From the NCBI GenBank assembly GCA_014155875.1, contig JACEFZ010014597.1, positions 212,001 to 276,000 on the forward strand: a stretch of DNA of 64,000 bases, written 5' to 3'. The stretch comes from Cepaea nemoralis (taxonomy: Eukaryota > Mollusca > Gastropoda > Stylommatophora > Helicidae). Positions 24,575-35,700 of the stretch are shown here, one piece after another. The position numbers were made by a program, and so were the translations under genes. The notes under the pieces are model-generated. The model searched no databases. It saw only the letters and a list, made by a program, of their open reading frames with translations, and was not told where the DNA came from. The first letter of the stretch is position 1; the number at the start of each line of letters is the position of its first letter.

Positions 24575-24805
24575 ATCCCTCTCTCGGCCTAGTTTACTCC
24601 AGGGGAAAGGTAACACCAATACATCTAGAACATGGCAAGCTGCAGAAGCTGCTGGATCAGCAAAGCAATGCTCTGTCTGCTTGTCAGAGCTTCCATCCTA
24701 GACCAGTTACCAACCAAGGCTTAGGGCCTGGTCTGCCCTGCCATTGAGTCTTTAGGTTGCATTTCCTCGCACTAGGGTAAGGCTTGTACCCTCCCAATTG
24801 CACTC
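24575..24805 (-). repeat. Right arm of the inverted repeat around PSMA7 exons 5-6
   Basis: Reverse-complement match to 22339-22560 at roughly 80-85% by eye over about 200 bp. The arms are about 2 kb apart and enclose the last two exons. Confidence 0.82.
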
Positions 24806-24809
24806 CTCA

Positions 24810-25590
24810 GCTCGAAGCAGTTGGCACAATGTAAGAACTCTTAAGAAGGGAGTTTAAAAGGCAAGGTGATCAACTTATTGAAATAGGGCTTTTTCTCATA
24901 TGTTTAGTCTCTGCAAAGCAGGTAACTGCCGGCTGAAAACGTTGCATAGGGTGACTTGGAAAGAACAGTGGTTGAAAGCAAGGTGCTTGGAAGAACAGGC
25001 CAGGGTCAACCAGCATGAGGATGGAGACAGAACATTGTTGATTCTTTGGGCAAGAGGCCAAGAGACTTGTATGTGGCTTGTGATGAGAGACATTCTGTCA
25101 GCAACCTGCTACATGAGGATTATTCACCACACTAGATACAGAGCCAGAGGAAGGCCAGGTAATGGATAGACACCACCAAGGGATACAAGGGACAGCATAC
25201 ATACAAGGCGATACATCTAGCCTTTGAATTCAAACTGCCTATGAATTAAGACAAGAGACATTACATGGGGCAGATAAGATTAACCTTACTCTCTGTTATA
25301 AAGTCAGTAGATACTAATGTTGTCCACTTTAATCATGATTGTTTGTTGAATTTATAATAAATATTGTGCTTATTCCCAAAAGTCATTGCTTCCTTGTATA
25401 TCTTGATGAGGGTTTTAGGGCGGACACACTGTTCTCCTTGGCAAGATACAGGTGCAATGTTTAGATATTGAACAAATCAACTTGGAAACGCATATTCACC
25501 TTTGAGTATAAGGGTTACAGAAGAGGTAAATATTTTCTGGATGAAAGGAGAACAGGCGGGATCTGAATAAACTAAATGTTGACTAAGATT
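24810..25590. other. Downstream PSMA7 flank; nothing recognised
   Basis: No protein-like frame or known repeat. One AATAAA at 25356. Confidence 0.4.
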
Positions 25591-25596
25591 GCTTAA

Positions 25597-26857
25597 CTCT
25601 TTCGGTGCCAAACAAAAATTGGGTCCTGACCAAACAGAAATTCATGGCAGAACATTGGAAGTAGGGGTGTGCCACAATAATGCTTTTAAAATGGTAGCAG
25701 ATATATTGTATTATATATCAAATTAAAGAGGAGTGCACAAGGAACATGACAGTGTTAATAATTAATTGATAGGTTAGAAATATTATGACAATAATGAGAG
25801 GTTTAGTAATAACAATTGAAATTAAAAAGGTAAAAAAATATTTTAAAATTTCACTTACCAAGGCTTTATTTGGGAAGATGAGACGAGAGAGTTAGTGTGT
25901 GTGAAACAAAAAAAGAAAGACAGATATAGAGAGCTGAGCGCATGTATGTCATGTATCAACTTGTTGAATTGCATCACTATTTTTTATGTTACACAATGTA
26001 TGTGCATAATTTGGTCTCCATTTTTTACATTTTTTTTGTGAGAATGCTCACGATAATTGTCAGTGTATGTGTGTGTGTGTAAAGCGTGAGAGTTTGTTTA
26101 CACTAGCTTAAGTGATTATATGAGGCATCATGTATGTGTCTAGATGTGAGGTTTAGGTTGGTGGGTGGGGAATGTGTGTGGATGAGGGATGTGTCTGGGT
26201 GGGGATATGGGTTGGGGGATAGGTGTGGCTAATGTATATATGGAGGGGGAAGAAGTGTGTGTGTGAAGGATGTGTGAGTGGGTGGATGGGGCATGTGTGG
26301 GTGGGTGAGGGAGTGTGGGAAGGAGATGTGTGTTTGAGTTGGTGTGTGTTGGCGGGTGAGGGATGTTGGTAGGTGGGTGTGTTGGGGCATGGGTGGGTGG
26401 GAAAATGGGTGGGTGATGTATGAGTGGGTGAGGAATTGTTTCGATATATCTAACGAAATAACCTAACCAACTGAATACTGCACGTGGTTTCAGTTTTAGA
26501 ATCTTTCACAAAGTCCTTGAGATCACTATAAATATAATATCTAGCTTGATCTGATGTCCTTCTATAAGGCCGCATACTCGAGGGCGTTGTCATTTGCGAA
26601 AAAACCAAAACAAACTAATTAACACTAGTATAAAACTTTAAAAACTCACAAAATCAATGGATGAAAACGCTTGACCTTACAATGCCGAAAGGGAAATGTT
26701 CCGGATGTGTGAATTTTCAATTTAACGTCACTTAAAATTGCGGAAGGTAGCAGAAATGTATCAAATAAACCACTGTTTATAATGTGGCGATTAAAGGGCC
26801 CACGGCCACCACCGTCGATCAAATGTGGCGGTGTATGGGCACATGGCAGAGAAAAAG
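25597..26857. mobile_element. Second piggyBac-like non-autonomous element (1.26 kb)
   Basis: TTAA lies at both edges (25593-25596, 26858-26861). Ends CTCTTTCGGTGCCA and, inverted, CTTTTTCTCTGCCA match at 11 of 14 positions. No transposase frame. The interior holds a GT/G-rich tract (26060-26440). It is less certain than the 11460 element because the ends are imperfect. Confidence 0.55.
26060..26440 (+). repeat. GT- and GGGT-rich tract
   Basis: Strongly strand-asymmetric: (GT)n and repeated GGTGGGTGGGG / GGATGAGGGATGTG motifs over ~380 bp. Several G-runs of 3-5 could form G-quadruplexes. Confidence 0.85.
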
Positions 26858-26861
26858 TTAA

Positions 26862-27310
26862 TTCATTCAGTAGCATATCCTTTGCAGAACTTCGCTCCCA
26901 CAACAACCGTCCGGAAAACTTCTGTCTTAAGCAAGATGTCCTGCATCTGATACACCCATCTGGAGATCATCCGCCACGTCCTGCACCCATCTTCTCTTTG
27001 GCGTTCCCGGACATATAGCCCTCCATTATTGTTCTCTGCAGAGTTTCATGACCAAAATATTTCAAGTTTGTTTTAGTATCTTTAGTAGCCAACCTTCTTC
27101 AGTATTAAGTTCTTGTCGTATGGACGCATTTGTTCTGTTCTTTACCCAAGATATTCTTAGAACCCGTCTATAACATTTATATTCAAAGGCATTTATGCGC
27201 TGTTCAGCTTGTTTAGTAAGTGTCCAGGTCTTACAGGTGTATGTTATAATAGGAAAGATGCATGCTCTTAAAAATATAATTTGTGTAGTTCTCTCTACCC
27301 CAATGCACAA
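26862..27310 (-). mobile_element. RTE-2 LINE 3' end
   Basis: The minus strand encodes FLRACIFPIITYTCKTWTLT..QRINAFEYKCYRRVLRISWV, a hallmark of RTE/BovB-type endonuclease-RT C-termini, open from 27310 to 27062. A degenerate KYFGH-like tail and a SAKDMLLNEL-like end follow. It starts directly at the TTAA of the element at 25597. Confidence 0.88.
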
Positions 27311-27329
27311 TTCATTCAGTTATTTGAGT

Positions 27330-27655
27330 TTCTAAAGATTGGATATTAAGACAAATTAAAATAGAAAACAAATATTTTGGGCATATAAAAGGACACAAAA
27401 GTCTAGGAATTGATGGAGGGGGAGGAGACCTAAGGAGGCAGGAAAGAGGAAGACTACAGCATAGATGGATACAAGATGTGACACGCTTGACAGCAACCAT
27501 CTGGGAACAAAGTGGGGGGGAGGGGGGCAGGGAAGAGGAAGACCACAGCATAGAAGAATCCAAGATGTGATAGATACACTTGAAAGCAATGGAGGTGAGA
27601 ACTTGGCCACTATAATAAAGAGAAATTCTGCAAAGGGCACTTCACTGAGTGAATA
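27330..27655 (+). mobile_element. RTE-like C-terminal fragment, plus strand
   Basis: Reads RQIKIENKYFGHIKGHKSLG then GRLQHRWIQDV, the C-terminal end of an RTE-type protein, with a partial internal repeat (GGGAAGAGGAAGACCACAGC at 27531 resembles 27444). It lies back to back with the minus fragment at 26862-27310. Confidence 0.7.
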
Positions 27656-27669
27656 ATGAGTTGATTCAG

Positions 27670-28445
27670 AAAATATCTGTGATTGCTGCATTTCATTTGT
27701 ACAAGAAATTCTGACCTGTTGGCAAATTGTAACAATAAAGTGAGAAATAGACATTGCAGACAACAAACAACATTAGTAGATACGGTTATTGTACACAGTG
27801 AACAACCAGGGTTAGAATTAAATTATAAGAAGACAGATTATGCTCATCTCTAAGTAAAAAGAAATACCACAATGTAAAATAAGAATGAATGGGAACACTC
27901 TTCAGTCAATAGATACAACTATCTTGGAACAGACACATCTGATGGAATGTGCCTTGAAGAGATCAAGAATCGCTATGGCTAAGGTAACCTTCTGCAAAAT
28001 GGAAAACATTGACCTATAAAAAGAAGTCAATTGCAACGAGAAAAAGTGTTACATAGAACCTGTACTTTTAAATGAATATGAAGCGTAGACAATGAGCAGG
28101 CAAGGTGAAAAGCATCTAATGGCTTTGGAAATGTGGTTTCTGAGAAAAGTGCAAAGAATACCACGGACAGACAGAATAACCAATGACCAAGTGCTACAAG
28201 AGACAAATGAAAACCGTAAACTGATAGAGAAATTAAACATAGACACATTTGTTTGGGCATGTTATGAGAAGAAATAAATTGGTGAACTTGGTGACAAATG
28301 GCAAGATTGAGGGAAAGAGAACAAGGGGGAAGGCAGAGAAGTAAATACCCGGATGGCATGGTCGGGACAAGAACACATAGCTGATCCACAACTCTGGTGA
28401 TTGTATAAGATCATGAAACATGACTGCCCACTGGCATAACACATG
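27670..28445 (+). mobile_element. RTE-1 LINE fragment, plus strand
   Basis: Broken frames include MSRQGEKHLMALEMWFLRKVQ..RTDRITNDQVL, ending in FGHVMRRNKLVNLVTNGKIEG and GRDKNT-like sequence. Same family as 20328 and 63680. Numerous stops. Confidence 0.78.
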
Positions 28446-29080
28446 ATGATGATGAATGGACTTTTATGTGGTCTTCCCCTTGCTCTGTACCTATCTTATT
28501 TCTTCAGTGTGGCAGATGGTAACCGGGCATTCTTGTGAGGTGGCCAAACCATTCAATCTGTTGTTCTTTAACTAATTGCTTTACTAACTTCAGAACTAGC
28601 AAATTTCCTCTATCTCTCACAATTACTCCAACAGCTCTTCTAAGGCAGGCACTTCATGTGTTATCATTTTGCCCTCGTGACAAAAACTGCCCATTATTCA
28701 CATTGGTAGCACCCTAGTCAACTAGCAGTTATGAGATATGCTTTAGTTTGCGTCAGAAGTGGTGCTAGTTTTTCCAATCCCAGATTTGCGTTTGCACTAT
28801 GAATATTTCTACCTGAAGTGAAAATTGACCGTAGATCTTTAAATTTGCTTCGTTTTATTTAAGAGTTCTTTTTCATTGACAGGGTTTACTGACTGCCTAC
28901 CTATCACCACTTTTGTTTTTCAATGTTTATTTTCATAAGAGGGGGCTTCAAATGAAAACCTTAAAAGTGTAATAGAAATTACAATAACCATGCCATTGTC
29001 TTGTAACCTGTCAATATTTTTGTTCAGGATGTCAAGTGTGTTAAACAATTGACATCACAGTGCACATAAACATGGTGATA
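28446..29080. other. No gene recognised
   Basis: About 630 bp without protein-like frames or family repeats that I recognise. Confidence 0.4.
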
Positions 29081-29095
29081 TCATAAGGACAGTTT

Positions 29096-29425
29096 GGGAC
29101 GCAGAAGTGTTTCCAAGGCACCAGGGCCAGGTTTTATACTGGTCAAGACCTACTAGTACTAGCACGTCCTAGCCGTGCGTCCTGGGCAACAGGTCCCTTC
29201 AGGGTCCTGGCTAACGTAGTAGGATCGCTGATTCTTCCGAAGTCGGAGAGTGAGTATCTGCACGGCGAGGAACCAGTCTGCACACGAATAAGCCAGACAT
29301 GAGACAACGGATACTCACGCAAACCTCAGTCCATTATGACATCGCTTCGATGTTGGACAACAGGATGTCTTCATCTGACAAACAGGACTTCATGCTGGAG
29401 TTCACAGCCAGCGAACACAAGCAAG
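29096..29425 (+). mobile_element. SINE-1, full copy with 14-bp target duplication
   Basis: 330 bp from GGGACGCAGAAGTG to CACAAGCAAG, flanked by CATAAGGACAGTTT at 29082-29095 and 29426-29439. It matches 18451-18783 closely across its length, which fixes the element boundaries. Confidence 0.88.
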
Positions 29426-29439
29426 CATAAGGACAGTTT

Positions 29440-29800
29440 AAAGATGGCCACCCCACTTATGACATGCATCAAAGTGGAGTAACATTCTGTTATCCGTTTT
29501 TTGATCAGTGAAGGGTGAAACCTATAAAAATTCATCGGCTAAGGAAGGTCCAGTATGGCGAGCATGCATGTCAGCCCAGCAAGTGTATGGGTGGAGTAGG
29601 AAGTTTCAAAATGGCGTGACTTCTGTGACAAGACTGTTCACGACCAGGTCAGGCACACCGAGTAGTGATCCCAGAGTCAATTTTTCTATAGGAATCCAAG
29701 CACTTTATCTGTGCTGGAGGACTTGCATTGAATCCAGTGGCTACATCAAACAATTATACATTTTTTCTTTATTTTTTTTCAGAATATATTTACGAAAAAA
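29440..29800 (+). pseudogene. Mariner-like transposase, internally deleted remnant
   Basis: The N-terminal part reads VKGETYKNSSAKEGP then CMSAQQVYGWSRKFQNGVTSV, the HTH domain of mariner/Mos1-type transposases. Soon after it reads GIQALYLCWRTCIESSGYIK, which resembles the C-terminal end of the same family. The DDD catalytic core between them is missing. A related fragment lies at 31435-31660 on the opposite strand. Confidence 0.68.
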
Positions 29801-30290
29801 AAAAAAAAACCATTTACCGTTAAGATTAACTACAGCAATTGCTATTTAATAGCCACGCCAACTTTATGTAAACAAAGACAGTCAGTTTAAAATTACTGTG
29901 GCAGACTGTTAACTACTTAGGGAATGTGTGTTGGTGTACTTCAACCTGAAGGATTGATCTTCTTACTCAGTCGATGTTACATGACATCTGTCAAATACAT
30001 CTGACGAGATGCAGAGAAATATACCACGCAATAAATTGTGCAATCTATTTTCTTTGTTATTCAAATCACGGAGAAAATGTTTGAATATAAGATATGCCAG
30101 TTGGTGTGTTAGTAATTAAAGACCCCCTTTGACACGCATGAGGACAACCGGGTATCTGGACCCATATTTTCATAGACCATACGGCTGTGGGTGAGCGATG
30201 GGGTCGGCATACTAGCCACCTTTATTTTCCCAAGACAAATCCTGGCATCCATTTCAGGCTGGGTCCACCTGAGAGTCCAGTTTCATTTTT
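29801..30290. other. No feature recognised
   Basis: Nothing protein-like or repeated elsewhere in the window was seen here. Confidence 0.35.
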
Positions 30291-30299
30291 TTTATTAAA

Positions 30300-30452
30300 T
30301 CTGCCCCAATACAGATTCAAATCCACGATCATGATCAACTGTTTTTAAAATCTGCCCCAATACAGATTCAAATCCACGATCATGATCAACTGTTTTTAAA
30401 ATCTGCCCCAATACAGATTCAAACCCATGACCATGGCCAAATTTGTTTAAAT
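30300..30452 (+). repeat. 3 x 51-bp tandem repeat
   Basis: TCTGCCCCAATACAGATTCA starts at 30300, 30351 and 30402. The third unit has diverged at its end. Confidence 0.92.
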
Positions 30453-30467
30453 CTGCGAAACACCCAT

Positions 30468-30602
30468 GAAGGTAACCCGGTCAACAAACTCCGGAAGAAG
30501 TCAGATGTGTCGGCCAAAAGGTGCAAATATCGCAACTCTTGTTGTAGACAGGCACAACGCAATTACATGTAAAACAACATTCCAAATGCAGAAGTAGAAG
30601 AA
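30468..30602 (+). mobile_element. Old LINE-A 3'-tail-only copy
   Basis: Matches the LINE-A tail from GAAGGTAACCCGGTCAACAA through CAGGCACAACGCAATTACAT to an AGAAGAAGAA tail, with many substitutions. It begins at nearly the same LINE-A position as the copy at 15091. Confidence 0.75.
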
Positions 30603-31210
30603 GAAACTGTCCCTAAGATGAATCAAACACAAAACCATCACTGCAGCCAGGCTAGTGTCTAGCCATTACACTGCCATGGCTCCTTAAACAGTATTGATTG
30701 CAAACAAGGAACCAGATCTGCAATTAGTGCATTCGATGTCTGCACACAATAAATCTTACAAACATAGAAAGAATTATATTTTAACAAAAGCCTAAGAAAA
30801 GTAAGAAAACAATCTGTTTATTCACAGCTCACACATCCTATTTTTCAGATACAAAACCGTGTCCAGAACAGCGCAATTAAACGCACATGACAATTAAACG
30901 CACATGATGGAAAACAATTATAACAGAAATCATTTTCAGATTGTTTATATACAATTCTCATTCACTCCATAGTGGTATTACTGTGATATTTTGTTCTGAT
31001 CTCGCCCGGAGTCGTGACTTGTTGATCCCCTCCATCTGGAGTGCACCATTTCCTGGCGCAGTCAAAATCTCTCTATCTGCAGTCAAGATCTACAGTAACG
31101 ATGTCTATGTTAGATGTGTTTCAATAGATATCTAGATATGACAGTGTAGTTTTGGTCGCTGTGTTTCTACCAGGACCCCCTTACACACATCCAGGAACAA
31201 GCGTACTCCG
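30603..31210. other. No gene recognised
   Basis: About 600 bp of apparently unique sequence with a small direct repeat (AATTAAACGCACATGA, about 30876-30906). Confidence 0.4.
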
Positions 31211-31218
31211 AAGCATGA

Positions 31219-31270
31219 CCAACTAGACACTCCAGGAGTGTCAGAGGACACTTAAAGAGTGTCTAGTTGG
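31219..31270. repeat. 14-bp perfect hairpin
   Basis: CCAACTAGACACTC (31219-31232) and GAGTGTCTAGTTGG (31257-31270) around a 24-nt loop. Confidence 0.85.
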
Positions 31271-31284
31271 CCATACGTTGAAAT

Positions 31285-31445
31285 ACACTTGTTCCTGCAG
31301 CGAGGCGCTGTCACCATTTGGAGGTGACAGGTTCAAATCCCGGTTGGTAACTATAGCTTTCAAATTTTATGTTGTCTGGTCTCTACTTCCTTCTTCTCCT
31401 TCTGTGAGCGCCAAACAATACTATGTGTGTTTATTTATGTAACTG
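31285..31445 (+). repeat. SINE-3-like repeat with tRNA-type B box
   Basis: CACTTGTTCCTGCAG..GACAGGTTCAAATCCC..GGTAACTATAGCTT..TTATGTTGTCT is shared with 37595-37780. AGGTTCAAATCCC fits a pol III B box. Confidence 0.72.
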
Positions 31446-31660
31446 TCTCAGTGGCCCTTAGGGTTCCCCAATTGATTTTCTGTGTTACACTCATCTCATA
31501 CACTTGCTGAACTGACAGGCATGCGTCACCATAGTGGACCTTCATATGCCGATGAATTTCTTTAGGTTTCACCCCTTCACTGACCAAAAACGGATAATAG
31601 AATGCTACTCCTCTTTGGTGCATATCAAAAGTGGGGTGGCCATCTTTAAACTGTCATATT
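31435..31660 (-). pseudogene. Mariner-like transposase N-terminal fragment
   Basis: The minus strand reads FYYPFLVSEGVKPKEIHRHM then VHYGDACLSVQQVYEM, the HTH DNA-binding region of mariner/Mos1-type transposases, open for 62 codons. The catalytic domain is absent; after VYEM the sequence becomes SINE-3 related. Confidence 0.78.
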
Positions 31661-31664
31661 TTTT

Positions 31665-31945
31665 TTTGCACTCGCTCGCTTTGAGCTCAAGCGCAGTCCA
31701 TACACACTATAGTAGTGATGGACTGAATTTTGCGTGTGGATTAGCTTTCCTATTAAGTGTCCCTCGCCATCAGGCAAACCTACTCCGACTTTAGAGGCAC
31801 TTGTAATTAACGTCCCCAAGTCAAGGACGACAGGTCAACATTTGAGTCCATGTGTCCACTGTAGGAGTTGAACTGCTTACCCCGGCATCAGCACACTGGA
31901 TATATAAGAACATGCATTATTATCCATGCGGACCTGCACTGTCAT
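31665..31945 (-). repeat. SINE-2, minus copy
   Basis: Nearly full length. CTCGCTCGCTTTGAGCTCAAG marks the 3' end. Body and tRNA-like head (B-box complement GGAGTTGAACTGC) follow. Confidence 0.83.
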
Positions 31946-32012
31946 GATGATGTAACTGTGTTCACCTGCACTGTGATGTCATGTGCATAACGTCCTTAAC
32001 ATCAATATTGAT

Positions 32013-32118
32013 ATGTTACAAGATAATGACATGGTTATGGTAATTTCTATCACACAAGTTTTATTATGTTACAAGATAATGACATGGTTATGGTAATTTC
32101 TATCACACAAGTTTTATT
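32013..32118 (-). repeat. 2 x 53-bp duplication carrying duplicate poly(A) signals for NTF2
   Basis: ATGTTACAAGATAATGACAT starts at 32013 and 32066. On the minus strand each unit contains AATAAA (complement of 32060-32065 and 32113-32118). They lie about 490-545 bp downstream of the NTF2 stop codon and could end its mRNA. Confidence 0.7.
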
Positions 32119-32606
32119 TGAATCCCCCACATATATTTTTAAAGTGTTCAAACACCCAAGTTTCTTCTGCCCTACGTCTCCCAATGAAGCCTAGGCCATC
32201 AACCAACTCAGGCCAAGCCATGCAATGTAGACTTTGTGCTTGTTTGGGTTTCGCAGCTCAAGTGTTCTCCAGGCTGAGGGTTCTCTCTAAACCCTCTTTA
32301 GTCACCTCTAACAACACACTCGGTAGTTTACAGTTATAATTCTTTGTATCCCTAAGGGCTCCAGTAACTCCGTTACTGCTCCAGGCATCTAAGATTCCAA
32401 CATCCTTTTTGAAACACCCCCATATAACATGCAGCAAACCAATTGGAGAATATGACATGTGCCATAGTTTAAAAACTATCGTCTCTTGAGCAGATAGAAA
32501 AATAACAGATTTACCACACAAACAATTCTCATGCTTAAGTGTATAATAAAAAAAACAAGAAAACAAATGCAATACTAAATGCTTATTTAAAATTGAGCAA
32601 ACAAAT

Positions 32607-32723
32607 TTAAACATTGTGTATCACCAATCTAAAAATATCGTGAAAGATGAAAAAAGAATTATTCGCTGGCTTGAGAACAAAGGTTTGTGAGAAGCCCAAG
32701 ACTTTATCATTTTCAGAGTTGTT
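32607..32723 (-). CDS. NUTF2: NTF2 exon 4 (terminal)
   Basis: Acceptor CTCTCCCCAG on the minus strand; 38 codons from NNSENDKVLGFSQTF to VIHNV, then TAA (complement of 32607-32609). Confidence 0.92.
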   Translation of the reverse strand, partial: NNSENDKVLGFSQTFVLKPANNSFFIFHDIFRLVIHNV

Positions 32724-35700
32724 CTGGGGAGAGACAAGAAAACCATTAAATAAAACCATTCAATAAATCTTTGGTTACACTACACCTCACATACATTCAT
32801 CACCATCATTCTGTAAATGTTGGTGGTATGGATAAACACATTTTGTTCCTGTGTGCCTCTTTCTACTGCAGTACTTCACACATAGGGATCTAATGCAGTA
32901 CTTCCCACATAGAAATCTAAAGAAGTACTTCACATATAGGGATCTGCTTGCTTGTGTTCGCTGGCTGTAAACTCCAGCGTGAAGTCCTGTATGTCGGATG
33001 AAGACATCCTGTTGTCCAACGTCAGTGTGATGTCATACAGGATCTGAGGTTTGCTTGAGTATCCGTTGTCCCATGTCTGGCTTATTGGTGTGCAGAATGG
33101 TGGTTCCTCGCCGTACAGGCAGACACTCTCCGACTTCGGAAGAACATAGGGATCTAATCAAGTACTCCACACATAGGGATCTAATCAAGTACCCCACACA
33201 TACGGATCTATATCAAGTACCCCACACATACGGATCTATATCAAGTACCCCACACATACGGATCTATATCAAGTACCCCACACATACGGATCTATATCAA
33301 GTACCCCACACATACGGATCTATATCAAGTACCCCACACATACGGATCTACATCAAGTACTTCACACATAGGGATCTACATCAAGTGCTTCACGCATAGG
33401 GATCTAATGAAGTACCCCACACATAGGGATCTTATCAAGTACTCCACACATAGGGATTTAACCAAGTATTTCACCCATAGGGATCTAACCAAGTACTTCA
33501 CACATAGGGATCTAATGAAGTACTCCACACATAGGGATTTAACCAAGTATTTCACCCATAGGGATCTAACCAAGTACTTCACACATAGGGATCTAATGAA
33601 GTACTCCACACATAGGGATTTAACCAAGTATTTCACCCATAGGGATCTTATCAAGTACTCCACACATAGGGATTTAACCAAGTATTTCACACATAGGGAT
33701 CTAACCAAGTACTTCACACATAGGGATCTAATGAAGTACTCCACACATAGGGATTTAACCAAGTATTTCACCCATAGGGATCTAACCAAGTACTTCACAC
33801 AAAGGGATCTAATGAAGTACTCCACACATAGGGATTTAACCAAGTATTTCACCCATAGGGATCTAACCAAGTACTTCACACATAGGGATCTAATGAAGTA
33901 CTTCACACATAGGGATCTAATGCATTTCTTCACCCATAGGGATCTAATAAAGTACTTCACGTATAGGGATCTAATCAAGTACTTCACACAACACATGTCT
34001 TATTCCCCCCCCCCCCCCCCCCCAATTACAGACTATATAAAAGTCAAGGTAAGCATAGCCAAGAGGTGTCAAGTGTCACAGCGAACCACAGCGTAGTGAG
34101 ATTGAGTGACCAGTTACCTCCCTGACCACCTTAACATTCCAAACATCCAGTACCAGAACAGAACACCAACACAGATCTGGTGTTGTCAGCTGTCAAACAC
34201 TGAATTGACCAATGATGTTAAAACAAAACAGGCCACATATCTTGAATTGACCAATGATATTAAAACAAAACAAGCCACATACCTTGAATTGAACAATGAT
34301 ATTAAAATAAAACAAGCCACATGCCATGAATTGGCCAATGATATTAAAACAAAAGACATACCTTGAATTGACCAATATTAAAATAAAACAAACAACATAT
34401 CTTGAATTGACCAATGATAATACAAAACAAACTACATATCTTGAATTGACCAATGATAATACAAAACAAACTACACTCCTTGAATTGACCAATAATTCAA
34501 AACAAGCCACATACCTTGAATTAACCAATGATAATACACAACCACATACCTTGAATTGACCAATGACATTAACTAAAACAATCCAGTATAGTTAAAACAA
34601 ACCTTGAAACAACCAATGAGAATAATTAAATCAATCCAGTCAATTTGAACTGACTAATAAGATTAACAGAAGCAAAACAAAAGCTACATACCTTGAGCTG
34701 ACCAATGACATTAACTAATACACCGCCATCAATTGTTGGCTGGCAGTCTATCGTTGTTATCTGCCGGAACATGTTATCAATGGGGATTGTCTGTTGAATA
34801 ACGTAACAATCGGCATGTGAGTACAATACAATTTTACAAACAAAAAATTAAAACACATGAGAATTTCACAAAACTATTAAACGTAATATCACGTCTGGAG
34901 CCCATGTGGCTATTGGGATAGTGTGCTAGCCTGCCAAGAAAGTAGTATTCTGGTTAAATCCACAGCACAGGCAGGTTTATTTTTTTCAAACCAGTACATT
35001 TCTGAGGTTGACCCATAGTCCTTAGCAGAACGTCACTCTAATAACAACCCTTGCAGAGGTCAGTTTGGCCAAATGGATAAGAGCCATAATTCTTAAACAT
35101 CTGGTGTTCTGATGCCGAGTTAATGGGTTCAACCCTTACACCGGACAGTTGAACTAATATGTTGACTTCTTGTCTGTGACTTGAGGACGTCAATTACAAC
35201 TAACTATGAAGTCGGAGTGGGTTCGTCTGATGGAGAGGGACACTGGTAGTCGCATCCTTCAGTTCACGAGTGCATTTTTTGGAGACTCCTGGGGGTTGTC
35301 ACTGGAGCTACAGAGTTTGTGCTTTGTGCGATGCTTTCCGCGACTGAGCCATAGGGGACAAAATGAAGTCCACCCTGTCAACTTTTAAGCAACTTCTTTT
35401 AAGGGAAAGCTAAAACACATGCAAAATCAGTTCAGTGCACTACAAGTAGTAGCACATGTATGGACTAAGCTTGAGTTCAAAGCTAGTGCACCAAAAGCAA
35501 AACAAACACCCTTGCCGGTTCCCCCTGCACATGAATATTTACACAGAGTGTCTATAATGCTATAACCACCTTCATGTTGCTCGAATCCTGGCTCTTCTCC
35601 CAGAAACCATGCCTTTCATTAGCGTTCAGTCTAAACCACTGTTACCTTGTCTCAGTTTCCAAGGGATGATTGTTCTTCTTTCGTTCGCTTGAAATGTGTC

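Noticed and set aside
33166..33355. CRISPR-like array of 28-bp repeats
   Set aside because: Repeats are head-to-tail without spacers, in a eukaryotic intron.
33376..34096. Long ORFs on both strands (229 and 206 codons) with THRDL / VKYL repeats
   Set aside because: They are produced by the 27-bp satellite, whose period is a multiple of three and whose unit lacks stops on both strands. They lie inside an NTF2 intron.
34106..34559. ORFs with ELTNDIKTKQATYL repeats
   Set aside because: 42-bp tandem repeat read in frame; equally open on the opposite strand; no domain.
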